The notes below the pieces were generated by a model. The model did no database searches and was not told the DNA's origin. It was given only the letters and a program-made list of their open reading frames with translations. From Symbiodinium natans (lineage: Eukaryota; Sar; Dinophyceae; Suessiales; Symbiodiniaceae), in the NCBI GenBank assembly GCA_905221605.1, contig CAJNDS010002532.1, forward strand, positions 12,501 through 74,500: a DNA stretch of 62,000 nucleotides, read 5' to 3'. Shown in pieces: positions 40,901-51,998 of this stretch (the stretch's first letter is position 1; each line of letters begins with the position of its first letter). A program made the position numbers and the translations under genes.

Positions 40901-43900
40901 TTGAGCCTAAAAACGGGACCCCTTGTTTTTGCTAGAAAGCTTACTGGGTGCTGGGAAGAGCCGCAAGAAATCATGCTTCCTTTTTGCAGGCCTCCCAAGC
41001 AGAAGGCCTGCACGGGGTAGGGTTTAGGGTTTAGGGTTTAGGGTTCAGGGTTTAGGGTTTAGGGTTTAGGGTTTAGGGTGCCCTTTGTGGACCCGTAGGC
41101 CATAGCCCTATAAGCCCTGGCCCCGCACACAAATATTTCGGCCCCCAGATCTCCGCTGCATGATTGGGGCCCCTGTTTCCCAGACCCCTGGGAGGATCCA
41201 AAACGCAGGCCCGCAAATAGATTCTTAGGAACCCTTATGGGGATCCACGTTTTGGATCCTCCCGGTGCTCTGGGTATTCTGCGGAAACCCTAAGCCCTAC
41301 ACCCTAAGCCCTAAACTCGAAACCCTAAACGCTCGCACCTTGCTTTCAGTCAGCGTTCCTGCTCGATCCCTTCGGGTGGCCGAAGCAAGTCGCACCCACC
41401 CTCAGCCCCCCAGGCCGAAAGCCCCCAAAATCCTGGCTCCAGGGACCCATATAAACCCTCAACTGCCCTAAACCCTACAACCCACAGTCCCTAAATCCCT
41501 AAAACCGTAAACCTGTGGGGAGCAAGGTTTGCTTCAATGCCGCCTTGGCGTCCTTGGCATCTTCGGACAAGTGGGAGGCAGACTTAGGGAACTTGCGGAC
41601 TGCACCCTAAACCCGAAACCCGAAACCCTAAACCCTAAACCCTAAACCCTAACCCTAAACCCTAAACCCTAAACCCTAAACCCACAAAGAGTCACTAAGG
41701 ATGATCCCACACGCCATAGTTTCCGGTGTTCAAGCTGAGCCCTAAACCATCCTAACCCCAGACCCGGAAGCGGAAACCCTAAACCCTGAACTGCCTAACC
41801 CTTAAACCCTGAAACCCTGAAACCCTAAACCCTAAACCCTAAACCCTAAACCCCGGTGTTTGTTCTAGTCGACCGGGTTTCCGACCCCTTCAAACACTCC
41901 AAGAGGTTAAGCTGTCGTCTAGAATCTTCTGCCAGTCCCCCCACCCCCAACCAAGCCCTTAGCCCAAAAGCCCTAATCCCCCTAACCTCCCAAAACCCCC
42001 TCTAACTACCCTAAAAACCCTACGTTCTCAGAATAATTACCCCAAACCCATACCCTTTAACCTCGTCATGGAGATTATACGGAAGGAACCTACCATACCC
42101 TTTGATGTCTTTTCAGGGTATGCCCAAGGGGTATGTTGAATATCTCTTAGATATGTACTCAAGGCTTACACCCACCCCCACACCCTCGATCCACCATCAA
42201 GGCCGAAGAACGTTTGATCTTCAACTCCAGCCCTAAACCCTTGGTAGCCCTAAACCCTAAAACCCTAAACCCTAAAACCCTAAACCCTAAACCCCTAAAC
42301 CCCTAAACCCCTAAACCCTAAACCCTAAACCCTAAACCCCAACTTAAGGCCCTGTTGACCCTCAAACCCAAACCCAAGCGAATTCTTTTGAGGCCGGTGC
42401 AGGGCTGCTGGCGACTCTTCATCTCCAACTGGTGCGGCCCGATGCTGCCGCTGGGTTTAGGGTTTAGGGTTTAGGGTTTAGGGTTCAGGGTTTAGGGTTT
42501 AGGGTTTAGGGGTTAGGGTTTAGGGTTTAGGGTTTAGGGTTTAGGGTTTGGGGTTTGGGGTTTAGGGTTTAGGGTTTAGGGTTTAGGCACTTTTGGAGCA
42601 TCAAAATGGGAACCGCCATCAAGTAGCCATAATTCTCGTAAACAAGTTGGGCACGAGCCAAATGGGCTATCAACCCCTTAACCCTAAGACCCCTAAAGAA
42701 ACAAACCTTAAAACCTCTAAACCCTAGAGCCCTAATTGCACCCTGAAACCCTGCGAACCCTCAACCCTACAACCCTGTGAACCCTACACCCTTAACCCTA
42801 AACCTAAACCGTAAACAGACCCTGAACCCTGAAGCCCAATGAACCCCTAAACCCTAAACCCTAAACCCTAAATCCTAAACCCTGTTTTCTTTACAAAGGG
42901 AAGGACTTAGGCTCGAGGAGACCTTGGGCCGAGACGTAACCTGACAATGATTTTGCAGACTTCTCCACTCCAAACCGTAAACCATTTCTGAGCATTCAGG
43001 GGTTTGGGGTTTAGGGTTTAGGGTTTAGGGTTAGGGAGTCTAGGGCTTCTAGGGTTTCTAGGGTTTAGGGTTTCTCGGGTTTCTAGGGTTTCTAGGGTTT
43101 CCAGAGTTTCTAGGGCTTCTAATTAGGGTTTCTAGGGTTGAAGAATCAAGGCGCCAGGGCTTAGGGCTGGGTGCGGAACTGAACTAAACACGAAGCGTCA
43201 ACATGGCCGACGGAACAACTGAGCCATCAACAAGTTGCATGTGCCGACAGATTGCTATGGTGCATCGACGATGAGTATTGAGTATCCATGCAAACCCTAA
43301 AACCTAAGCCCTAATCTTACAGTCTCTCATGGCAGAAGGTGACCTATGGGGCCTTGCTGCCGGCCTTTGAGAGGCATTGACATCTTCTTCGCCCTGAGCC
43401 CTGTACCCTAAACCCTAAACCCTAAACCCTCAACAAACCCTAAACCCTAAATGATTCGAAGAGTTTCCTGGGTTGGTGGCAGCTTGGAGGCCGATCTGAG
43501 CATCATCACAGTACCACCTGCCGCGGGGAAACCTTGCGATATCTGAGACATGCAAGATGAAAGTCAGTAGGCTTGGTGTGTTATACTTGGACAGGGTTTA
43601 GGGTTTGGGGTTTAGGGTTTAGGGTTTAGGGTTTAGGGTGTAGAAGTTGCTGTTATTTATGAGGCTGCATCTCTGGCAGCACGTGATGTGCAACGTGTAG
43701 CTCCTATCTCGATCAGATCCAGTGTGTCCGTACCCAGAGGAAATCGAGAAGCAGTCACTGTTGAACTACGTACCATCTTCTCCTTTCGAATAGCGCTTTT
43801 CGTCGCTGTATAAAGCTGGGCCGAATATGAACAAACAAGTTCATCATGGCGCTGAGACAACTTAAAGAAGGCAGATCGATGCATCGCAACAACATTCTGA

Positions 43901-46900
43901 GGGAGATTGTCAAAAGCCACAAAACTGCAAGCGCGAGAACAGGGGGGGGGGGTAAATGTTGCAATAAGCAGTACGGCCCGTGGAATCCGAAAGGCGACAC
44001 ATGCGCGCAAGATGCCAACGAACCTCCCCCCCCCCCCCCCCCCCCCCCCCTTGGAATCAGAATCCTAACCTCCATACCCCCCCTCACCCCGGACTAATGT
44101 CCAACAAAAATCCACGATCACACTCAAACCAGGAATGAAATCTGAAATCTGGTCGAACTTAGGGTTTAGGGTTTAGGGTTTTAGGGTTTCACCATGAGGA
44201 TGTGGCGAAGCGACGCCCCACAAAGCCTAAGCCTGACCCTCCCTTCAACCCCCAAACCCCAAAGCCCTCAACCCCCCTAAACCCCACGTCCTACGCCCTA
44301 ATACCCGAAACCCGAAACCCGAAACCCGAAACCCGAAACCCGAAACCCGAAACCCGAAACCCGAAACCCGAAACCCGAAACCTAAGCCCTTATAAACCCC
44401 ACACCCTAAACCCTAAATCCGGAAGCCTTAAACCCCACATCCTAGACCCTGAAGCCCTCAACGCCCTCAGGCGGCGCGCTTGGGACGAAGCGGGGGCGCT
44501 TCTCGTAGCTGCCCCGTGCGCCGGCGCGAGTCTGGGCTTCAGGGGGTTGTCATGCAGTGGTAGCACTGGGTTAGGGTTTAGGGTTTAGGGTTTGGGGTTT
44601 GGGGTTAGGGTTTAGGGCTTAAGGCTTAATTTAGTGTTTGTGGTACTACTATTTGCTTAAGAAATCTAGAAAATAAAAGATAATCATCCTATATTGGCCC
44701 TTATGAGGGAACATCTTTCGTTTTGTTGTCACTGGGCTACCAGGTACCAAGTAACCCTAAGCCCTGAACCCTGAATCCTAAACCCCAAACCCCAAACCCT
44801 GCGAGGGTTTACATGATGAGTGCTTGGGGTTTGGGGTTTGATTCGGCTTTCGGGTTTCCCCCCAAAAACCATCAAGAACGGTAAAACCTACCATGTTTAA
44901 GTGGGGTTCTGAGGTATCAAGGCGACCCCGAAACCCTAAACCACTGAACCCTAAACCTCCCAAAGTAGGCCAGAGGTAGGGATGATAGAGCTCAAGGGTT
45001 CTAAGCTGGACTAGAAGTCCCCCATCCTAAACAAGTACAAACATTTTTTTCTGATAGGAGTCCCAAAATAGGTAGCCGAAACTTCCGGAAACCTCCTTTC
45101 AACTGAAGAGACAGGTACCATCTGATCTTCTTCTCCCCCCTCCCCCTTGACCTTCTTCTTCAGCCCATGTGTTTTTGGTTAGATTTCACTCCCCGCGCAC
45201 AACGGTCCCCGGTGCGGAACAGGGTTTAGGTTTAGGGTTTAGGGTTTAGGGCCCTAAACCCTAAACCCTAAACCCTAAACCCTAAACCCTAATTTGCGGA
45301 AACCACCTAGTTCAAAAGCACCAAGACGCGATCCCAAACCCACAAACCCTATGTATCCATCTCGCGAGGTGCATTCAATGCGGTAGCGAGCCGCTTGGCC
45401 GCGAAATGTGGAGTCTCCTTTTCAGCGCGGTTTAGGGTGTAGGGTTTAGGGTTTAGGGTTTAGGGTTTCCTTAAATTAACAGTGCAGAATAGGATTTTTA
45501 TAGGGGTACGATAATCCTTATTCAGGACTGTTCGCATAAGGGGTAACATCCCAAAATTTCGTAGACTGGGGTATAAACAAGGCATACCTCGGACCCCCCC
45601 CCCCCCAGATCATGGGAGGTACCTCTATCATGCAGGGGTATTATTCGGGCTTTTTTCATGGGTGCTTGTTCAGGGTGATAGGCTTGCATCGGATTTCAGA
45701 AGGGTTTTCTGGGGGTTCAGGGGCTTTGGTTTTCGGATCTAGGTTTCAGGTTCCTTATAGGATCCTTAAGGGAGGGGGCGTTCAGATAGGGAACTTTAGG
45801 GAAGCGTTGGGATCCCCCATATAGTAGTGGGAGTATTCGGGAACCTTGGGCTACACACCCGAGATAAGTTCCAAACGGCCTCCTGAAACCCCCAAACTCG
45901 AGGTGTCTGTGAAAAAGCGGGCGCGTGGCTGAAAGCGTTGCAGATTTGCTCCGCGTGGATGCCCGCCAGGTGCTTTGAGTTCAGGGTTTAGGGATGTTTG
46001 GGGTCTAAAAGGGGTTTAGGGTTGAGAGATAATTATCTATCTTGGGCTTTGGGCCCGAAGACTTTTTCGTGTGTAGGATATACACGACAAATTCGGTTTT
46101 CATACGGTTCTGAGGGGACTAAAGACAGAGCAACCCGAAAAAATCTAAGTCCGAAGTCACGACCCTAAAACCCCTACCCCAAACCCCAAACCCTAAACAC
46201 TAAGCCCAAAAAGAAACCCTAAAGCCAAAGCTTTGGATTTGGGTCCTAATCCCTGGAGGACCGCCCCTTCTGAGGGTTTAGGGTTTAGGGTTTAGGGTTT
46301 AGGGTTTAGGGTTTAGGGTTTAGGGTTTAGGGTTTAGGGTTTAGGGTTTAGGGTTTAGGGTTTAGGGTTTAGGGTTTAGGGTTATTATTATAGTAACAGC
46401 CCTTAATAGGGATTGTAGTACCCCCGGTTCTAATCCCGATGAAGGACTGTTAGTGTCAGGGGGAACACCTTAAACCCTAAACCCTAAACCCTAAACCCTA
46501 AACCCTAAACCCTAAACCCTAAACCCTAAACCCTAAACCCTCCTGTTATGCCAGGCGCTTGACGTCCGATCTCATCACCTTCAACGCCGCGACCAGCGCC
46601 TGCACCTTCGGTGGCACTTTGTACAGAGTTTGGGGGTTTAGGGTTTAGGGTTTAGGGTTTAGGGTTTAGGGTTTAGGGTTTAGGGTTTGAATATTTGAGA
46701 TTCCCTGTTCTGGCTGGTTCTTAGTAGGGAATGAGGGTGACGAGGTACCCCATAGTACTCCCTGAAGGGGTCTATATAGGGCCCTATTTCCCTCATTCGT
46801 GCTTAGGCCTCAGAGGGCTTAGGGTTTAGGGTTTAGGGTTTAGGATTTAGGGTTTAGGGTTTAGGGTTTATTCGGGCTTGGGCCTTAGGATCTGCTGGGA

Positions 46901-49900
46901 TGTTCGGGTGTGAGGCTTAGGGCTGTAGGACTCGTTAGGGTGATTAGGGTAACCCTAAACCCTAAACCCTAAACCCTAAACCCTAAACCCTAAACCCTAA
47001 ACCCTAAACCCTAAACCCTAAACCCTAAACCCAAGAGGCCGAGGCTGTAGGTTCATCAGGGCTCAGGGCGTTGTTCTTTGGAGGTTGGGGCGGGGTTTCG
47101 GTCTGAGGGTTGGGCCTGTTGGGGTGTGAGGTAAGGCTGAGCCGCGGTAGGGTTTAGGGTTTAGGGTTTAGGGTTTAGGGTTCAGGGTTCAGGGTTTAGG
47201 GTTTAGGGTTTAGGGTTTAGGGTCTTTAGGGTTTATAGGGTTTATAGGGTTTATAGGGTTTATGGGGTTTATAGGGTTTATAGGGTTTATAGGGTTTATA
47301 GGGTTTATAGGGTTTATAGGGTTTATAGGGTTTATAGGGTTTATAGGGGTTATAGGGTTTATAGGGTTTATAGGGTTTATAGGGTTTATAGGGTTTATAG
47401 GGTTTATAGGGTCTAGGGTTTAGGGTCTTCCTTTTCACAAAGAGCTTAGGAGACTAGGCTCCAGGTGGTTTTGTTGGGGGGGGGGGGGTGATGAGCGCCC
47501 CACACCCCCAAGCATTAAGCCCTCGGAACCCTGGTAGCTCGACTCGACGCCACCTTGAAGTGCAGTCGATCATGAACCCCAAAACCCAAACCCTGAAACC
47601 ATGAAACCCTAAAACCCTAAAATCCTTGAACCCTAAACCCTATAAACCCTAAACCCCCATAAACCTTATACCTTCCCTACCCAGACCCCCACCCCAGGTA
47701 AGAAGACGCCCTAAATACCCCTCCCCCCCCCCCCCCCCCCCCAACAAAAAAAACAAGTGTACTTCGGCCCATGTTCAGGGAGTACTTGGGGGGGGCCCAG
47801 GAAGGACCTTCAACACACCTGGGGAAGTTCAGGGTTTAGGGCGTAGGGTTCAGGGTTCAGGGTTCAGGGTTTGCGGGCCCAGCAGCAAGGACATGCTTCT
47901 CATCCCGAAATTCGCAACCTGAACCCTCAATTTAACACCCTCAACCATCTGCTTCAGCGTCAAGTTCTCTCTCCCAGGTGAGAAGGTGGCTGTGTGGGAA
48001 CTTGCCATGGCACCCTGTTCCTGACAGGGTTTAGGGTTTAGGGTTTACAAGGGTTGAGGGTTTAGGGTTTAGGGTTTAGGGTTTAGGGTTTAGGGTTCAG
48101 GATGGGATTCTTTAATATAGGGCTTGAGCCGCAGCAGGCTAGGACTTGAGGTCCAGGATTTGGGGTTTAGGCATCCAGCTGTCGTTTTGTAGGGCAAAGG
48201 AGCCCTAAACCCTAAACCCTAAACCCTAAACCCTAAACCCTAAACCCTAAACCCTAAACCCTAAACCCTAAACCCTAAACCCTAAACCCTAAACCCTAAA
48301 CCCTAAACCCTAAACCCTAAACCCTGAACCCGAGGCCAGGGGGCCTGGTAGGTTCCCAAAACCGTAAAAACCCTCCAACTCCTAAGCCCTAAAGGCCCTT
48401 AGCCACCAAAGCCCTAGCACCCTGGAACCCTAGAGTCCTCTAGAACTCCCAACAACTCAAAGCCCCAAACCTGGAACCCTAGTATCCTCAAACCCTGAAG
48501 CACGAAAATTGAACAAACAGCACAAAAACCTTAAAGAAAGAACTTACACCCTAAACCCTAAACCCTAAACCCTAAACCCTAAACCCTAAACCCTAAACCT
48601 CGCGTTCTTTATTGTCCCTTGGCCTTGAGGGCCGCCAGGCCAGCGCATCCCCAAGACTTCCGTCAGTTTCGAAGGCCCCATGGGCCCTCAGCCCCTAAAC
48701 TCAGGGTTTAGGGTTTAGAGTTTAGGGTTTAGGGTTAAGGATTTAGGGTTAAGGGTGTTCAGCAGCTCCGGATCGAGCAGTTTTATGGTAAAGTTTATTT
48801 ACGGCTCTGATATAACACCCACCCACCCAGAGAGTCCCACAACATTGAGAAAAACAAAATACGAGTATCCTCCAATCATCTCAGTTTCAAAGGCCTAAAC
48901 GAACGGACACAACAAACACACTTAATATTATTAACTTCATATTCTTGCCATTGCATCTCTGCGTTAGCCTCCCCAGGCCCTAAACTCCAGGCCTTGAGGA
49001 ATTCGTGGTTTGAGGCCGAAGGGAACGACGGGCCCATGAATTCTGGGCCTTAAACCACGATTTCTGGGCCTTAAACCACGAATTCTGGGCCTTACCACGA
49101 ATTCTGGGCCTTAAACCACGAATTCTGGACCTTAAACCATGAATTCTGGGCCTTAAACCACGAACCTGTTTCGTGGTTTAAGGCCCAGAATTCGTGGTTT
49201 AAGGCCGAAGGCAACTGGGCCTTAAACCACGAATACTGGGCCTTAAACCACGAAGGTCATTAAGGTTTAAATTATTATAGGAAAGAGGGGTTTAGGGTTA
49301 CGGGTTTAGGGTTTAGGGTGAGACCCCTCAACCCTTTCACCTTTAATCCCCTTCCAAACAAAACACCTTTCAAGTCTGAGGATCTCTTTACCTCGCTCCC
49401 CGGCAATGCCCTCCGACGCGATGTCTTCAGCTATGCAGCCTGCACCAGCGCCTGCGGACGCGCGGCCTGGGCAGGTGGAAAAGCCTTATAGAGGGTTTGG
49501 AGGGCTTGTGACTAGGGTTTAGGGTTTAGGGTTTAGGGTTTAGGGTTTGGGGTTTCGGGTTTAGGGGTTTTAGGGTTTAGGGCAAGCGTAGGGTCCCCCT
49601 CCCCCAAAGACATCTCCAGAGCACAGTGCGCAGCATGTTCTTGCCACATGGGGGGTTTACGAAAATTTGGGGAACTCTAAAAAGAACCCCCCCTTTATTG
49701 TTTAGGGTTTTGGGTTTTGGGTTTTGGGTCTAGGGTTTAGGGAAAGTAGGATTCAGAATGAGCCCAAAATTGGCACCCCTAACACCGGAAAACCCTAAAC
49801 CCCAAGCCCTAAACCCTTAACCCCAAACCCCAAACCCTAAACCTCTCTTTCTACGTAAGCCCCCACATGATTCCGCCTGCGGCTTTTCCCTAAGGGTCCA

Positions 49901-50090
49901 TGTGCCTAAATATGGAATACTTGGGCCTTAAAGTACTTCCTATTTAGGGACTTTAGGGCCCAAGTACACAATAATGTACACGGACCCTTAGGGTTTCAGT
50001 GCTTGCCGGTGTGCTGCAGGGAGGGAGGTTTGTCGATGGGTTTGGGATTTCGGGTTTAGGGTTTAGGGTTTATGTAGGGTTTAGGGTATC

Positions 50091-50121
<31 letters not shown>

Positions 50122-51155
50122 AATGTCGGGGTCGGAACAATTACTCAGAGAAGTTCCCTTGTCATGATCCCTATATGATATGATTATACAAACCCTAAAC
50201 CCTAAACCCTAAACCCTCCTCTAGCTATTTAGGCCCCGAGCCCAGGAAACGGATCGAAGTGGCGACTGGCGCTGCGCGGCAGAATTTGGGTTCTTTTCTT
50301 CCATCTCCATCATGTCCGTTGTCCTTGGGTTTAGGGTTTATAGGGTTGAGGGTTTAGGGTTTAGGGTTTAGGGTTTAGGGTTTAGGGCTAGGGTTTAGGG
50401 TTTAGGGTTTAGGGTTTAGGGTTTAGGGTTTAGGGTTTAGGGTTTAGGGTTTAGGGTTTAGGGTTTAGGGTCATGCTCGAAGTCTGGTGCCTGTTCGTGA
50501 TCCTTCTTGGGCCTAACCACCGCCACATCTAGTAGGCAGGATCTTGCTTTGGTTCGAGAGCAAGCCAGGAAAATCCTGTAATTCATTGGGCACAACAGCC
50601 ATAGTCCATGAACCCCAAACCCCAAAATCCCATAAATTGCCTCAAGCGCCCAATGGCCCTTAGTTGGGCCTTGTCAGTTCCCTTATTTTTAGTAACGTGC
50701 CCTAGTTATAATATAGTCGCTGGGCTACCAAGTACCCCTGCAACCCCCTAAACCCGAAACCCGAAACCCTAAACCCTAAACCCTAAACCCCCTTAAAGGC
50801 TGGAACTTCTCTGGAGCGATGCGCGGGAGCTGCTGGACACCTCGGTGGTGAGCTGCAGCGCTGCTCTCACGGCCTGTGCGGAGGGAAGGCCTGGGGTTTA
50901 GGTTTTAGGGTTTAGGGTTTAGGGTTTAGGTTGTTGGTGAGGAGGCAATGGGGGAAGGAGGTACCCTATATAATCCCTTGAAGGGTATACATAGGGCCCT
51001 AATTCCTTCATTCCCTGCTAACCAAGAAGAAGTAATTCTCCTAACAATTGCTTAAGAACCCCTCAAAAAACACAAGTATTCTTCCTCATAAGGGTAATCT
51101 GGCTTTTTTTGCTTTTTAATTTTTTTGGGGGCTCTTAAGCAAATAGCACACTCTC

Positions 51156-51190
<35 letters not shown>

Positions 51191-51959
51191 TGAGGGTTGT
51201 GGGATTCGGGGGTTAGGGTGTAGGGTTTTGTGGGATTCAAAGGTTAGTGCGTGGGTTTGAGGGTGTTGGGTTTTGGGATATAGGGTTTAGGGGTCTAGGG
51301 TTGTCTACACCCTAAACCCTAGAAGCCCCAAACGGCCGGATGCCTGTAAAGGGCGCAGGGTTCTCCAGAGCCTTTTACAAGATGCCTTAATCACCCTGAG
51401 GTTACCCTAAACCCTAAACCCTAAACCCTAAACGTACAAATGCAGTTATGAATTGGAGTTTGCCGTTTCTTTCTTGCAAAGACGTCCAGAAGGGGCCCAA
51501 GCTTAGACAACAGGGTTTAGGGTTGAGGGTTTAGCGTTTAGGGTTTAGGGTTGAAGGTTAAATTTTCATCTTGCTCAGGGTTTACCTGAACCAACCAACT
51601 TCTGCGGTCGTTGGGTACATCTGCCTTGTCTAAGGTGCAGGGCTAGTCTAAGTCTAGGTGTGGACTGAGAGGTTTAGGATTTGGGGATTAGGGCTTCTGC
51701 TCCTCCCCTAAACCCCGAACCCTGAACCCTCAACCCTGAACCCTGAACCCCAGCATGCCCACCTGCAAGGAAGTGGCCGATGGCACTGCATCTCCTCTGG
51801 GAAAGCACTATGCCTCTGGAGCCTAGGAGGATGATTTACGTGGCTTTCTGGTCAGGCGACCCTAAACTCTAAACCCTAAACCCTCAACCCTCAACCCTCC
51901 ACCCTCCACCCTCCACCCTCCACCCTCCACCCTCAACCCTCAACCCTCAACCCGCAACC

Positions 51960-51998
<39 letters not shown>

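Noticed and set aside
44202-44588. 128-aa plus-strand ORF through CCCGAAA repeats
   Set aside because: Its middle is the 7-bp array; only the 44471-44529 part is real exon, in a frame that joins the PPR gene.
47226-47438. Lys-Pro-Tyr repeat ORF
   Set aside because: Direct translation of the GGGTTTATA array.
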